Below are positions 25,470 through 35,740 of a stretch of 64,000 nt of DNA, piece by piece. Origin of the DNA: Thermomonas paludicola (GTDB lineage Bacteria > Pseudomonadota > Gammaproteobacteria > Xanthomonadales > Xanthomonadaceae); assembly GCF_024498955.1 (NCBI RefSeq), contig NZ_CP093311.1, positions 1,116,001 through 1,180,000 on the forward strand. The letters are read 5' to 3'. The notes under the pieces were generated by a model, which was not told the DNA's origin, did not search any database, and saw nothing but the letters and a program-made list of their open reading frames with translations. Every line of letters starts with the position of its first letter. Position 1 is the first letter of the stretch. Made by a program: the position numbers and the translations under genes.

Positions 25470-27935
25470 ATGGTGGCGACCGCCGCAAATGCCGATCCTG
25501 CCTGCATGGCAGCAGACATCCCGATTCCGCGCAGGGCTTGGCTGGCACGGCTCGACTGGGCCGGTTCCATCCATCCGGCCCCCACCCTGTTCGGCCCGCT
25601 CTGTGCGCTGGCCCTGCTGGCGGGCGTCGGGCTTTGCCTGCTGCTGCCCGCGCTGCCGTCACTCGTCACCTTGCGGGCCTTGCTGGCCTCCGGGTTGGCC
25701 CTGGCCTGGCGTGGCCGTGCCCTGCGCCCGTTTGGCGTGCTGCTTGCCGGGCTGGCGTTTGCCGGGCTGCAGGCTGGTGCGGCGCTGGACGCGCAGTTGC
25801 CACAAGGGTTGCAGGGCAAGCCGCTGGCCGTGCAGGGACGTATCTCGGGCCTGCCAGTGCATGACATCCAGCGTAGCGGGTTCGAGTTGCTGGTCGATGA
25901 CGATGCGGTGCAGCCGGGCGCGCTGCGCGGCAAAACCGTTCGCCTGAGCTGGTATGAGCACGACCCGACCCGGCGAATGCGCCTGCGGGCCGGCAGTCGC
26001 TGGGCGTTCCAGGTGCGCCTGCGCGCGCCGCGCGGGTTGCGCAACCCCGGTGGCAGCGATGCCGAGAAGTACGCACTGGCGGCGCGCATCGCCGCTTCCG
26101 GTTTCGTGTTGGATCCCGCAGCGGCCAGACCGCTGGCCGCGCCGGCGGGCGTTGATGCGTGGCGCGAGCGGATGAGCCAGCGCATCGCGCATGCGGTGCC
26201 GGGCAAGGCGGGCGGCTATGTGCAGGCGCTGGCGCTGGGGGACACCCGGGCGCTGGATGCGATCGACTGGGCGCGCCTGCGCGCGGCCGGGTTGACCCAT
26301 CTGATTGCCATTTCCGGGTTCCACGTGGGGCTGGTGGCCGGCTTTGTCGCGCTGGTGTTCGCTGCGCTGTGGTGGTTGTGGCCAACGCTGGGGCACTGGC
26401 TGCCGCGCCCCTTCGCGGCCGGTGCGGGGGCGTTGATCGGGGCGTTTGGCTATGCGGCGTTGACCGGCATGGCGGTGCCGACCCTGCGCACTGCGGTGAT
26501 GATCGCGGTGTTGGTAGCTGCCCGCTGGCTGCGCCGACGCCAGCGCATGGCCGATGCCTTGGCGCTGGGCTGCATCGTGTTGCTGCTGCTGGATCCGCTG
26601 GCGGTGCTGGGGGCGGGATTCTGGCTCAGCTTCGCCGGCGTGGCATGGCTGCTGTGGTGTCTGCCGGAAGGCGATGGCAAGAGTGTGGGGCCGATGGTGC
26701 GTGGCTTTCTGGCGGCGCAGGCCGTGGCCAGCCTTGGCCTGCTGCCGTTGACCGTCGTGCTGTTCGGGCAGGCGTCGTTGGCCGGGCCGGTGGCCAATCT
26801 GGTTGCGGTGCCATGGTGGAGCCTGGTCGTGGTGCCGTTGAGCTTGCTGGGCGTGCTTGCAGAAACGCTGCATGCAGGCCTGGGGCAATGGTTCTGGCAG
26901 GCTTCGGCGTGGTGCTTCGAGCTGCTGTGGCCCGCGCTATGCCGGATCGCCGACAGTCCGCTGGCCATGGCGTGGTTGCCGGAGTCTGGCTGGTACGCGC
27001 TGCCGCTGGCGTTGCTGGGCGCCTTCTGGCTGTTGCTGCCGCGCGGTCTGCCGGGGCGCTGGCTGGCACTGCTGCTGTGGTTGCCGCTGCTGTACCCGGC
27101 GCGCGAGCTGCCGCAACGGGGCGAGGTGGAGTTGACCGTGATCGATGTCGGCCAAGGGCTGTCGGTGCTGGTGCGCACGGCGCATCACAGCCTGCTGTAC
27201 GACATGGGGCCGGCGCTGCCGGATGGATTCGATGCCGGTGAGCGCGCGGTGATCCCGGCGTTGCACGCACTTGGCGTTTCCCGCCTGGATGCAGGGGTGA
27301 TCAGCCACGGCGACAATGACCACGCCGGCGGCAGGCAGGCGGTCGCCGCCGTGTTTCCGATGCCGCTGGTACTGGCCCCAGAAGGCAGCCCGGCGGCTGG
27401 CAATGCGTTTTGCCGGGCAGGGCAGACGTGGCAATGGGATGGGGTGCGCTTCCGCATCCTGCATCCTGCAGACGGGTTTCCGTATCTGGGCAACGAGGCC
27501 GCCTGCGTGCTGCGCATCGAAACCGCGCATGGCAGCGCGCTGCTGACCGGCGATATCGGGCAGTACGTCGAGCGCAAGCTGCTGGCCGAACAGCCGGCGC
27601 AGCTGCGCAGCGATGTGATCGTGGTGGCGCATCATGGCAGCGCGGGATCTTCTGCCCAGGCATTCGTGGCCGCGACCGGCGCGCGCCTGGCGCTGGTGTC
27701 GACAGGAGCAGACAACCGCTTCCGGCATCCGCGCGCGGAGGTCGTCCGGCGCTGGTGCGCGGCGGGAGCGGAAGTGCTGGATACATCCCGATCGGGGGCG
27801 ATGCGGGTGTGGCTGGCGCGCACGGGCCTGCAGCTGCGGGAACGCAGGGCGGATCGGCCAAGGCTGTGGGACGCCGTGCGCAGGCGCGGGGAAACGGCTG
27901 GGCTATGCTACGCGCCGGAGTTTTTGCGGCCATGA
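25470..27935 (+). CDS. comEC: DNA internalisation protein ComEC/Rec2
   Basis: An 821-residue inner-membrane channel for import of single-stranded DNA during natural transformation. Three parts are visible: an N-terminal DUF4131/OB-like domain, a Competence-domain core with many helices (from ~260; THLIAISGFHVGLVAGFVAL), and a C-terminal metallo-beta-lactamase domain (SHGDNDHAGG near 611, LLTGDIG, VVAHHGSAGSS) thought to degrade the non-imported strand. The start may be this ATG or the ATG at 25506. Together with the ComEA-like protein at 10.3 kb it suggests competence. A gene order of lolCD-comEC-exbBD-msbA is seen in Xanthomonadaceae. Confidence 0.93.
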   Translation: MVATAANADPACMAADIPIPRRAWLARLDWAGSIHPAPTLFGPLCALALLAGVGLCLLLPALPSLVTLRALLASGLALAWRGRALRPFGVLLAGLAFAGLQAGAALDAQLPQGLQGKPLAVQGRISGLPVHDIQRSGFELLVDDDAVQPGALRGKTVRLSWYEHDPTRRMRLRAGSRWAFQVRLRAPRGLRNPGGSDAEKYALAARIAASGFVLDPAAARPLAAPAGVDAWRERMSQRIAHAVPGKAGGYVQALALGDTRALDAIDWARLRAAGLTHLIAISGFHVGLVAGFVALVFAALWWLWPTLGHWLPRPFAAGAGALIGAFGYAALTGMAVPTLRTAVMIAVLVAARWLRRRQRMADALALGCIVLLLLDPLAVLGAGFWLSFAGVAWLLWCLPEGDGKSVGPMVRGFLAAQAVASLGLLPLTVVLFGQASLAGPVANLVAVPWWSLVVVPLSLLGVLAETLHAGLGQWFWQASAWCFELLWPALCRIADSPLAMAWLPESGWYALPLALLGAFWLLLPRGLPGRWLALLLWLPLLYPARELPQRGEVELTVIDVGQGLSVLVRTAHHSLLYDMGPALPDGFDAGERAVIPALHALGVSRLDAGVISHGDNDHAGGRQAVAAVFPMPLVLAPEGSPAAGNAFCRAGQTWQWDGVRFRILHPADGFPYLGNEAACVLRIETAHGSALLTGDIGQYVERKLLAEQPAQLRSDVIVVAHHGSAGSSAQAFVAATGARLALVSTGADNRFRHPRAEVVRRWCAAGAEVLDTSRSGAMRVWLARTGLQLRERRADRPRLWDAVRRRGETAGLCYAPEFLRP

Positions 27936-27953
27936 GGGCCGGAGGATCAACCC

Positions 27954-28583
27954 GTGTTGGAACTGATCAAGGCCGGAGGCTGGCCAATGATTCCGCTGCT
28001 GCTGCTGACAGTGGCGGCCTTGGCGATCGTGGTGGAACGCTTCTGGAGCCTGCGCCGCGAGCGCGTGCTGCCTCCCGGGCTGGGCGAGGAGGTGCGTGCC
28101 TGGGTGGCGAGTGGCAAGCCGCTGGAGCAGGCGCATATCGAATCGCTGCGCGCCACGTCGCCGCTGGGCGCGTTGCTGGCGGCGCAGCTGGACGTGCGAC
28201 TGCGCGGGCGCGAGGTCATGCGCGAGCGGGTGGAAGACGTGGGCCGTCATCTCGTCCATCGCATGGAGCGCTACCTCAATGCACTGGGGACGATTGCTGC
28301 GGCCGGGCCGCTGCTGGGCCTGTTCGGCACCGTGGTGGGCATGATCCAGATGTTCCTGGGCATCTTGGACCACGGCATCGGCGATGCCAACCAGCTTGCC
28401 GGGGGCATCGGCAAGGCGCTGGTTTGCACCGCCACCGGCATGGTCGTGGCGATCCCGGCACTGGCGTTCCACCGTTACTTTCGTGGCCGCATCGCCAGCT
28501 ACATCGTGGACATGGAGCACGAGGCAATGCGGCTTTCGGACGCACTGGGCGACCCATCCGGCATGACCCGCAAGAAGCACTGA
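27954..28583 (+). CDS. exbB: ExbB/TolQ-family proton channel protein
   Basis: A 209-residue MotA/TolQ/ExbB protein with three membrane helices (residues ~10-30, ~105-130, ~150-175). The family core is clear: LNALGTIAAAGPLLGLFGTVVGMI and ALVCTATGMVVAIPALAFHRYF. With ExbD it forms a proton-motive-force-driven stator. The GTG start has GGAGG eight bases upstream. No tonB or tolA follows; instead msbA and lpxK do, so whether it energises TonB uptake or an envelope process cannot be decided here. Confidence 0.9.
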   Translation: MLELIKAGGWPMIPLLLLTVAALAIVVERFWSLRRERVLPPGLGEEVRAWVASGKPLEQAHIESLRATSPLGALLAAQLDVRLRGREVMRERVEDVGRHLVHRMERYLNALGTIAAAGPLLGLFGTVVGMIQMFLGILDHGIGDANQLAGGIGKALVCTATGMVVAIPALAFHRYFRGRIASYIVDMEHEAMRLSDALGDPSGMTRKKH

Positions 28584-28595
28584 AGGCGATCTGGA

Positions 28596-29033
28596 ATGCG
28601 CATCCGCGACCATCGCGACGACGACACGCCGGACATCAACCTGATCCCGTTGATTGACGTATTGCTCTGCCTGCTGATTTTCTTCGTGGTGACCACGACA
28701 TTCGACGCGCGCTCGGTGCTCAAGCTGGAACTGCCGCGCGCCGATGGCCAGCCGGCCGACTCGCAGGCGCAGCCCCTGGGAATCCTGATCAGCGCGGACG
28801 GGCACTACTTCGTGGGCGACCGCGAGTTGTTGCGCAACGACATGGAGTCGTTGAAGCAGGCCCTGCGCGAGGTGGCGGGCGATGACCGCCAGCGCACCGT
28901 GCTGATTCGCGCGGATGCGCGCACGCCGTGGCAGGCCGTGGTGACCGCCTACGAAGCGCTGGGCCAGCTCGGCTTCCGGCGCGTCGCCAATGCCACTGCA
29001 CCGCAAGTCCCTGTGGCGGGGGGTGGCCCATGA
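28596..29033 (+). CDS. exbD: ExbD/TolR-family biopolymer transport protein
   Basis: A 145-residue single-pass partner of ExbB. The N-terminal DDDTPDINLIPLIDVLLCLLIFFVV stretch carries the helix with the essential Asp (LIDVLL), and the C-terminal periplasmic domain has the QRTVLIRADARTPWQAV fold typical of ExbD/TolR. It overlaps msbA by 4 bases (ATGA), so the stator and the lipid flippase are produced from one transcript. Confidence 0.92.
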   Translation: MRIRDHRDDDTPDINLIPLIDVLLCLLIFFVVTTTFDARSVLKLELPRADGQPADSQAQPLGILISADGHYFVGDRELLRNDMESLKQALREVAGDDRQRTVLIRADARTPWQAVVTAYEALGQLGFRRVANATAPQVPVAGGGP

Positions 29034-30781
29034 CCGGCGGCGTTTCACCGTGGATGATTTATCGGCGCCTGCTCGGCTTCACCCAACCCTATCGCAGCGT
29101 GTTGCTGGTGGCGCTGGTCGGGCTGCTGCTGGAGGGCGCGGCGGCCGGTGCGTTCGGGATGCTGACCAAGCCGATGGTCGACGAGACCTTCGTCCGCCAC
29201 AACACGCACTTCAGCTTGCTGCTGCCGTTGGCGATCATCGGCATCTTCGTGGTGCGCGGGGTGGCGGGCTATCTGAGCGACCTGTACATGGCCAAGGCCG
29301 GGCGCGGCATCGCCCGCGACATGCGGGTGGGGGCGATGGGCAAGTATCTGCGCCTGCCGGGGTTGCGCTTCGATGCCGAGCCTGTGCCTTCGATGCTGGT
29401 GCGGCTCGGGTCCGACAGCGACCAGGTGGCGCAAGCGGCGATTGATTCGGCCAAGGTGATGCTGCAGCAGTCGCTGCAGGTGGTGGTGATGCTGGCGGTG
29501 ATGCTGTACGCCAGCTGGCGCGTGACGTTGGTGGTGCTGCTGCTGGCGCCGGCCATCGCCTGGATGATGGACAAGGTGGGGCGGCGCTATCGGCGCTATG
29601 GTCATTTGGTGCAGGAAAGCGCGTCCGGGCTGATGTTGTCGGCCGACCAGGCGCTGTGCAACCAGCAGGAAGTGAAAATCTATGGCGCGCAGGGCGTGGA
29701 AATGCACCGCTACGCGGCGCAGGCCGACGAATACCTGCGGCTCAACCTGAAAGTGGAAGCCACCCGCAGCATCTCGTCTGCGGTGGTGCAGCTCACCGGT
29801 GCGGTGGGGTTGGCGCTGCTGCTGTATTTCGCCGGGCATGAGGCGATGGCGGGGCGTTTGAGCGCAGGCGGCTTCGTGCAGCTGATGATCGCGATGCTGG
29901 CGGTCATCCCGGCGCTGAAGCAGCTGACCAACGTGCAGGGCATGCTGCAGCGCGGGATCGTCTCGGCCGAGCGCCTGTTCACCGTGCTCGATGCCGACGA
30001 CGAAGCCGATGCCGGAACCCGCCCGCTGGTTCGCGCGCGCGGGTTGCTGGAGTTCCGCGACGTGCAGGCGCGCTATCCGGGGCAGACGCGGCCGGCGCTA
30101 TCGGGCATCAGCTTCTGCGCCCGTCCCGGCACGGTGACGGCCATCGTCGGGCGTTCCGGCAGCGGCAAGTCCACGCTGGTCAAGCTGATCCCGCGGTTCT
30201 ACGAGCCTGCCTCCGGGCAGGTGCTGCTGGATGGCCATCCATTGCACGACTATGCGCTGGCGGATCTGCGCCGGCAGCTGGCGATGGTCGGGCAGCAAGT
30301 CATGCTGTTCGACGGCAGCGTGGCCGAGAACGTGGCGTATGGCGAGTTGCAGCAGTCCATGGCGGGCACGGTGGCGGGCGCGCTGCACGCGGCCAACGCC
30401 ATGGAATTCGTCGGCCAGCTCGACGGCGGGATGGATGCCCACATCGGGGTCAAGGGCGGCAAGCTGTCGGGCGGTCAGCGCCAGCGTCTGGCAATCGCCC
30501 GCGCCATTCTGAAGGACGCGCCGGTGCTGATTCTGGATGAAGCCACTGCCGCACTGGACAACGAGTCCGAGCGGCTGGTCCAGGACGCGCTGGCCAAGCT
30601 CATTCCCGACCGCACCACCCTGGTCATTGCCCATCGCCTGTCCACCATCGAGCACGCCGACCAGGTGCTGGTGCTGGACGAGGGGCGGTTGGTGGAGCAG
30701 GGCACGCATGCCGAGCTGTTGGCGCAGGGCGGCCTGTACGCGCACCTGCATGCGATGCAGTTCCGCGAGGTGGGCGCTTGA
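29030..30781 (+). CDS. msbA: Lipid A export ATP-binding/permease MsbA
   Basis: A 583-residue half-transporter ABC exporter that flips core-lipid A across the inner membrane. Six helices occupy ~20-310. The nucleotide-binding domain has [19 protein letters not shown] (Walker A), [14 protein letters not shown] (signature), [16 protein letters not shown] (Walker B and D-loop) and LVIAHRLST (switch). I start at the ATG that overlaps the exbD stop. The product acts next to LpxK, encoded directly downstream with a TTGA overlap. Confidence 0.95.
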   Translation: MTGGVSPWMIYRRLLGFTQPYRSVLLVALVGLLLEGAAAGAFGMLTKPMVDETFVRHNTHFSLLLPLAIIGIFVVRGVAGYLSDLYMAKAGRGIARDMRVGAMGKYLRLPGLRFDAEPVPSMLVRLGSDSDQVAQAAIDSAKVMLQQSLQVVVMLAVMLYASWRVTLVVLLLAPAIAWMMDKVGRRYRRYGHLVQESASGLMLSADQALCNQQEVKIYGAQGVEMHRYAAQADEYLRLNLKVEATRSISSAVVQLTGAVGLALLLYFAGHEAMAGRLSAGGFVQLMIAMLAVIPALKQLTNVQGMLQRGIVSAERLFTVLDADDEADAGTRPLVRARGLLEFRDVQARYPGQTRPALSGISFCARPGTVTAIVGRSGSGKSTLVKLIPRFYEPASGQVLLDGHPLHDYALADLRRQLAMVGQQVMLFDGSVAENVAYGELQQSMAGTVAGALHAANAMEFVGQLDGGMDAHIGVKGGKLSGGQRQRLAIARAILKDAPVLILDEATAALDNESERLVQDALAKLIPDRTTLVIAHRLSTIEHADQVLVLDEGRLVEQGTHAELLAQGGLYAHLHAMQFREVGA

Positions 30782-31824
30782 GTCGTCCGCGGCTGTCGCA
30801 GGCCCCCGCATGGTGGTTCGACGGCAGTACCCCGCCGCTGTGGTCGCGCGCCGTCGCGCTGCTGTATGCCGGCGTGGTGGCGCTGCGCCGGCTGGCTTAT
30901 CGCCGCGGGCTGTTGCGGTCGCGGCATGTCGGCGTGCCGGTGGTGGTGGTGGGAAACCTGGTCGCCGGCGGCAGCGGCAAGACGCCGCTGGTCATCGCGC
31001 TGGTGCAGCGTCTGCGCGCCGAGGGCTGGACGCCTGGCGTCGCCAGTCGCGGCCATGGCCGCAAGGACATGCGGGTGGCGCGCTGGGTCGAGCCCGGCAT
31101 GGACGCTGCCGGAACCGGTGATGAGCCACTGCTGATCGCCCAGGCCACCGATGCAAGGGTGCGCGTGGATCGTGATCGCGTGGCGGCGGCCGAGGCATTG
31201 GCAGCGGCCGGTTGCGACATCGTGGTGTGTGATGACGGGCTGCAGCACTATCGGTTGGCGCGTGATGTCGAAATCGAAGTGCAGGACGCGCGCAGGCGTT
31301 ACGGCAATGGCCGTTTGCTGCCGGCAGGGCCACTGCGCGAACCGCTGGAGCGGGCGGCAGACTGCGCGTTTCGGGTGATCAACCAGGGTGCGCTGGACGC
31401 AGCTGCCGCTGTTGCCGGGTCTGGCAGCAGCGAATGGCCGATGTGGCTGGGCGTCGATGCGCTGCAGCCGCTGGCCGGCGGACGATCGCTGCCGCTGCAT
31501 GCGTTTGCCGGGCAGCGCGTGCACGCGGTGGCGGGCATCGGCGAGCCCGAGCGGTTTTTTTCGATGTTGCGCGGCGCGGGGCTTGCGGTGGTGCCGCATG
31601 CGTTTCCCGATCACCATGCCTACGTGCCTGCGGAACTGGACTTCGGCAGTCCATTGCCGGTGCTGATGACCTCGAAAGATGCCGTGAAGTGCGCCGGGTT
31701 TGCCACGCCGCAGGCGTGGGCGGTGCCGGTTTCGGCGCAATTGCCGGATGCATTCTGGACGGCGTTGCTGGCACGGCTGCCGGCCTTGAAATCCTGGACG
31801 CCCGGGGACGGGCTTCGGCGATAA
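30778..31824 (+). CDS. lpxK: Tetraacyldisaccharide 4'-kinase LpxK
   Basis: A 348-residue inner-membrane kinase that phosphorylates the 4' position of the lipid A disaccharide. The P-loop [19 protein letters not shown] is at ~55-75, followed by [18 protein letters not shown] and [15 protein letters not shown] (catalytic Asp and Walker B). A hydrophobic amphipathic N-terminus precedes it, as expected. The start is TTG, embedded in the msbA stop codon. kdsB follows 7 bases later, keeping lipid A and Kdo genes together. Confidence 0.94.
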   Translation: MSRPRLSQAPAWWFDGSTPPLWSRAVALLYAGVVALRRLAYRRGLLRSRHVGVPVVVVGNLVAGGSGKTPLVIALVQRLRAEGWTPGVASRGHGRKDMRVARWVEPGMDAAGTGDEPLLIAQATDARVRVDRDRVAAAEALAAAGCDIVVCDDGLQHYRLARDVEIEVQDARRRYGNGRLLPAGPLREPLERAADCAFRVINQGALDAAAAVAGSGSSEWPMWLGVDALQPLAGGRSLPLHAFAGQRVHAVAGIGEPERFFSMLRGAGLAVVPHAFPDHHAYVPAELDFGSPLPVLMTSKDAVKCAGFATPQAWAVPVSAQLPDAFWTALLARLPALKSWTPGDGLRR

Positions 31825-31831
31825 TGCCCGC

Positions 31832-32617
31832 ATGAGCCTGCCCGATTTCATCGTCGCCATTCCCGCACGCCATGCCTCCACGCGCCTGCCCGGCAAGCCG
31901 CTGTGCACCATTGGCGGCGTGCCGATGGTGCTGCACGTGGCACGTCGGGCGCTGGACGCCGGTGCGCGTGAAGTGTGGGTGGCAACCGACGACGACCGCA
32001 TCGTGCAGGCGCTGGCGGGCAGCGGCGTACAGGTGGCGATGACCGCGCCTGGACATGCCTCAGGCACCGATCGTTTGGCCGAATGCGCGCGCATTGCAGG
32101 CTGGGCGGACGACGTCATCGTGGTCAACCTGCAGGGCGACGAGCCGTTTGCGCCGGCCGATGGCATTGCCTGCGTGGCGCGTGCCGTGGCCGACAGCGCG
32201 GCCGGCATTGCCACGCTTGCCGCGCCAATCGATGACATCGGCACATTGCTGGATCCCAATGCAGTGAAGGTGGTGCGGGCCGACAGCGGCGATGCGCTGT
32301 ATTTCAGCCGGGCGCCGGTGCCATGGCCGCGCGATGCATTTGCCCGCGACCGCAGCGCCATGCCTGGCGGGCAATGGCTGCGGCATATCGGCATCTACGG
32401 CTATCGTGCTGGCGCACTGCGCGCATTCGCGGCGCTGCCGCCGGGCCGGCTGGAGTGCGTCGAGTCACTGGAGCAACTGCGCGCGCTGGAGGCGGGCTGG
32501 CGGATCGCAGTGGCGCTGGCGCCATCCCCCTTCCCGCCGGGCGTGGATACGCCAGAGGACCTGGCGCGCGCGGAACGCATTTTCATGGAACGACAGTCAG
32601 GGAGCGACCGTGGCTAG
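31832..32617 (+). CDS. kdsB: 3-deoxy-manno-octulosonate cytidylyltransferase KdsB
   Basis: A 261-residue CMP-Kdo synthetase that activates Kdo for transfer to lipid A. The nucleotide-binding N-terminus [15 protein letters not shown] is textbook, followed by [21 protein letters not shown] and [12 protein letters not shown], and later [12 protein letters not shown] and HIGIYGYR. E. coli KdsB is 248 residues. The downstream phosphatase gene begins inside its last codons (8-base overlap). Confidence 0.96.
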   Translation: MSLPDFIVAIPARHASTRLPGKPLCTIGGVPMVLHVARRALDAGAREVWVATDDDRIVQALAGSGVQVAMTAPGHASGTDRLAECARIAGWADDVIVVNLQGDEPFAPADGIACVARAVADSAAGIATLAAPIDDIGTLLDPNAVKVVRADSGDALYFSRAPVPWPRDAFARDRSAMPGGQWLRHIGIYGYRAGALRAFAALPPGRLECVESLEQLRALEAGWRIAVALAPSPFPPGVDTPEDLARAERIFMERQSGSDRG

Positions 32618-33089
32618 GCCAATCGGTATTTTGATGGTGTGCCTGGGCAATATTTGCCGTTCGCCCACGGCGGAAGGCGTGCTGCGGGCACGCCTGCAGC
32701 AGGCCGGGTTGGACGAACGCGCGCGGGTGGACTCGGCCGCCACCGGCAATTCGCATTTGGGGCATCCGCCGGACGAGCGTGCCATCGCTTGCGCGGCCAG
32801 GCACGGCATCGATATCTCGGCGCAGCGTGCACGCCGGCTGGCGCTGGAGGATTTCGACGAATTCGACGTGATCCTGTGCGCAGATCGCACCATCCTGCAC
32901 GACGCGCGCATCCGCAAGCCGCGCACTGCGCATGCCCAGGTTGAACTGCTGCTGGACTGGGGCGGGCTGGGCAAGAAAGACGTGCCCGATCCGTACACCG
33001 GCAGCAGCCGTGATTTCGAGCATGCGTTCAAGTTGATCGATGCGGCGGCTTCCGGGATCGTCGAGCGGGTTCGGCAAGGTCGTTTCTAG
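32610..33089 (+). CDS. Low-molecular-weight protein tyrosine phosphatase
   Basis: A 159-residue LMW-PTP. The active-site loop is [10 protein letters not shown] (Cys, Arg; near residue 11) and the general-acid loop is DVPDPYTG (Asp, near 125). In Gram-negatives such enzymes (Wzb, Etp) often dephosphorylate Wzc-type autokinases of capsule export. A Wzc-like kinase is encoded 10 kb away at 42.6 kb, though this gene sits with lipid A and repair genes, where it is commonly found in Xanthomonadaceae. Start is GTG overlapping the kdsB end. Confidence 0.9.
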   Translation: MARPIGILMVCLGNICRSPTAEGVLRARLQQAGLDERARVDSAATGNSHLGHPPDERAIACAARHGIDISAQRARRLALEDFDEFDVILCADRTILHDARIRKPRTAHAQVELLLDWGGLGKKDVPDPYTGSSRDFEHAFKLIDAAASGIVERVRQGRF

Positions 33090-33108
33090 GCGGCGCGGGG
33101 CGCCAGGC

Positions 33109-34977
33109 ATGGGAAGTCGCAACGCACAGCCAGCGGGTTTCGACGGCCGCGCTTACGCCGCCGCACTGCCCACGGTGCCGGGCGTGTACCGCATGCTGGA
33201 TGCCGACGATGGCGTGTTGTACGTCGGCAAGGCGCGTGCATTGCGCAATCGCGTTGGCAGCTATTTCAACGCCACGCCGAAGTCGTCGCGGATCATGGCG
33301 ATGCTGGCGCAGGTGGCGCGCATGGAGGTCACGGTCACCCGCAGCGAGGCCGATGCGCTGCTGCTGGAAAACCAGCTGATCAAGTCGCTCAAGCCGCGCT
33401 ACAACGTGCTGCTGCGGGACGACAAGAGCTATCCCTACGTGTTGCTGACGAAGGAGCAGTGGCCGCGCCTGGGCCTGCATCGCGGGCCACGTTCGCAGCC
33501 AGGGCGGTACTTCGGGCCGTATCCCAGCGCGGTCGCGGTGCGCGAGACGCTGAACCTGATGCAGAAGCTGTTCCGCCTGCGCAGTTGCGAGGACAGCGTG
33601 TTCAACAACCGCAGCCGGCCCTGCCTGCAATACCAGATCGGGCGTTGCAGCGCGCCCTGCGTGGGCCTCATCGATGCGGCCGACTATGCCGAATCGGTGC
33701 GCCGCGCCACGCTGTTCCTGGAGGGGCGCAGCGATGAGCTGACCGGCGAGCTGGAGCAGACGATGCTGGCCGCCAGCGCGGCGCTGGAATTCGAGCAGGC
33801 CGCCCGCCTGCGCGACCTCATTGCCGGCATTCGCAAGCTGCAGACGCGCCAGTTCGTGGACGGGCGCAGCGCCGACCTCGACGTGCTGGCGGTGGCGCAG
33901 CAGGGGGCGGCGGCCTGCGTGCTGCTGCTGGCCTTCCGCGACGGCCGCAATCTCGGCACCCGCGCGTTCTTCCCGAAAACAAATGGCGAGGCGGGCGCGG
34001 ATGAGGTGCTTGCCGCCTTCGTCTCGCAGTATTACGCCGAGCAGCCGCCGCCTGGCGAGATCGTGCTGGACCACGACATCCCCGAGCGCGAGATGATCGA
34101 ACAGGCGCTGTCGGAACATGCGGGCCGAAAGATCGAATTGCGCACGCATGTGCGCGGCGAACGCGCGGCCCATCTGGACCTGGTGCGACGCAATGCGCAG
34201 CTCACGCTGGCGACCGAGTTGGCCAGCAGCAGTGCGCAGCAGGCCCGCGTCGAGGCGCTCCGCGACCTGCTGGGCTTGGCAGGGGCGCCAGCGCGGATCG
34301 AATGCTTCGATATCAGCCACACCATGGGTGAGGCGACGGTTGCGTCCTGCGTGGTGTTCGATGCGCAGGGCCCGGTGCGCAAGCAATACCGGCGATACAA
34401 CATCACCGGGATCGAGCCTGGCGACGACTATGCGGCCATGCATCAGGCGTTGCAGCGACGCTTCCGCCCCGCCGCCGAGGGCGCTGTCGATGCGGTGTTG
34501 CCCGATGTGTTGTTGATCGATGGCGGCGCCGGGCAGGTGGCGCAGGCACGTGAGGTGCTTGCCGATGCGGGCATCCATGACGTGGTGCTGGTGGGCGTGG
34601 CCAAAGGGCCCGCGCGCAAGCCGGGCGACGAGACCCTGCTGTTGCCGGACGGCAGCGAGGCCCGGCCGGGTGCGGCGTCGCCTGCATTGCAACTGGTGCA
34701 GCAGGTGCGCGACGAAGCGCACCGGTTTGCCATCACCGGGCACCGCGGGAAACGGCAGAAAACGCGTTCCACCAGCCGGCTGGAAGACATTGCCGGCATC
34801 GGCCCGCGTCGCCGTTCGGCGCTGTTGCGGCACTTCGGCGGGCTGCCGGGGTTGAAGGCGGCGCCGGTGGACGATATCGCGCGGGTGGACGGCATCAACC
34901 GCGCGCTTGCCCAGCGCATCTGGGACAGCCTGCACGGGGTGACGCCCGATGCCGCCATGGACGAAAGCGACAAGTAG
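33109..34977 (+). CDS. uvrC: Excinuclease ABC subunit UvrC
   Basis: A 622-residue nuclease subunit that cuts on both sides of DNA lesions bound by UvrB. The GIY-YIG 3'-nuclease domain is at the N-terminus (GVYRMLDADDGVLYVGKA). Next come the Cys-containing CLQYQIGRCSAPC cluster region, the UVR/UvrB-binding motif (~205-240), the RNase H-like 5'-nuclease domain (CFDISHTMGE, then LLIDGGAGQV) and a C-terminal double helix-hairpin-helix (IAGIGPRRRSALLRHFGG). Length agrees with E. coli (610). The order uvrC-pgsA is widely conserved in gammaproteobacteria. Confidence 0.97.
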   Translation: MGSRNAQPAGFDGRAYAAALPTVPGVYRMLDADDGVLYVGKARALRNRVGSYFNATPKSSRIMAMLAQVARMEVTVTRSEADALLLENQLIKSLKPRYNVLLRDDKSYPYVLLTKEQWPRLGLHRGPRSQPGRYFGPYPSAVAVRETLNLMQKLFRLRSCEDSVFNNRSRPCLQYQIGRCSAPCVGLIDAADYAESVRRATLFLEGRSDELTGELEQTMLAASAALEFEQAARLRDLIAGIRKLQTRQFVDGRSADLDVLAVAQQGAAACVLLLAFRDGRNLGTRAFFPKTNGEAGADEVLAAFVSQYYAEQPPPGEIVLDHDIPEREMIEQALSEHAGRKIELRTHVRGERAAHLDLVRRNAQLTLATELASSSAQQARVEALRDLLGLAGAPARIECFDISHTMGEATVASCVVFDAQGPVRKQYRRYNITGIEPGDDYAAMHQALQRRFRPAAEGAVDAVLPDVLLIDGGAGQVAQAREVLADAGIHDVVLVGVAKGPARKPGDETLLLPDGSEARPGAASPALQLVQQVRDEAHRFAITGHRGKRQKTRSTSRLEDIAGIGPRRRSALLRHFGGLPGLKAAPVDDIARVDGINRALAQRIWDSLHGVTPDAAMDESDK

Positions 34978-34986
34978 AATGCCCGC

Positions 34987-35583
34987 ATGACCCTGACCGT
35001 TCCCACTTGGCTGACCCTGGCGCGCATCGCCCTGATTCCGGTGTTGGTGGGCGTGTATTACCTCGATCATCGCTGGACCAACATCGCGGCCACGGCGGTA
35101 TTCGTGCTGGCCTCGATCACCGACTGGCTGGACGGCTGGATCGCGCGTCGCTACCAGCAGTTTTCGAAGTTCGGCGCGTTTCTGGACCCGGTGGCAGACA
35201 AGCTGATGGTGTCCACCGCACTGGTCATCACCGTGCAGCACCACCACACCGTGTGGATGGCGCTGTGGGCCAGCGTGATCATCGGCCGCGAGATCGCCGT
35301 GTCGGCATTGCGCGAGTGGATGGCCGAACTCGGCATGCGCGCCAAGGTGGCGGTGGCGATGGTGGGCAAGGTCAAGACCACGGTGCAGATGATCGCGCTG
35401 GGCTTCCTGCTGTATCGCGAACCGTTGCTCGGCATCCCGGTGTTTCAGGTCGGCGAATGGCTGTTGGCCGGTGCCGCAATGTTGACGTTGTGGTCGGGTT
35501 TCGAGTATGTGCGCGCGGCGTGGCCGGCGCTGGCGGCGGATGATGAAAAAAATGGTGCGGGGAGTGTTGACAGCCTGAAATGA
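34987..35583 (+). CDS. pgsA: Phosphatidylglycerophosphate synthase PgsA
   Basis: A 198-residue CDP-alcohol phosphatidyltransferase that makes phosphatidylglycerophosphate from CDP-diacylglycerol and glycerol-3-phosphate, the first step to PG and cardiolipin. The signature with its aspartates is present (ITDWLDGWIARRYQQFSKFG followed by Asp-Pro-Val-Ala-Asp-Lys). Four to five membrane helices. Its 3' end contains a near-consensus promoter that drives the tRNA genes downstream. Confidence 0.95.
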   Translation: MTLTVPTWLTLARIALIPVLVGVYYLDHRWTNIAATAVFVLASITDWLDGWIARRYQQFSKFGAFLDPVADKLMVSTALVITVQHHHTVWMALWASVIIGREIAVSALREWMAELGMRAKVAVAMVGKVKTTVQMIALGFLLYREPLLGIPVFQVGEWLLAGAAMLTLWSGFEYVRAAWPALAADDEKNGAGSVDSLK

Positions 35584-35594
35584 ACCCGTAGAAT
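35567..35594 (+). promoter_or_regulatory. Sigma-70 promoter for the tRNA cluster
   Basis: TTGACA (35567-35572) and TAGAAT (35589-35594) are separated by 16 bases, and the presumed start site is followed by a GC-rich discriminator typical of stringently controlled stable-RNA promoters. The -35 lies inside the last codons of pgsA, and tRNA-Gly begins 13 bases after the -10. Confidence 0.8.
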
Positions 35595-35606
35595 GGCGGG
35601 CTCAAC

Positions 35607-35682
<76 letters not shown>

Positions 35683-35692
35683 GTTTCATGCA

Positions 35693-35719
35693 AGCCCCGC
35701 TCGCGGGGCTTTGTTTTTT
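35693..35719 (+). terminator. Terminator-like hairpin after tRNA-Gly
   Basis: AGCCCCGC / GCGGGGCT arms with a 2-base turn are followed by TTGTTTTTT. It looks like a complete intrinsic terminator, yet tRNA-Cys follows 90 bases later without an equally clear promoter. Confidence 0.75.
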
Positions 35720-35740
35720 CCGGAACCAGTTCCGGGTGTA

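Noticed and set aside
28928..29029. N-terminal extension of MsbA by 34 codons
   Set aside because: The extra residues are Arg/Gly/Cys-rich, lie within exbD and are unlike MsbA, which starts well at the ATG overlapping the exbD stop.
33028..35247. A 739-codon minus-strand open frame opposite uvrC
   Set aside because: Antisense to uvrC; no motifs, and the long open reading is explained by high GC.
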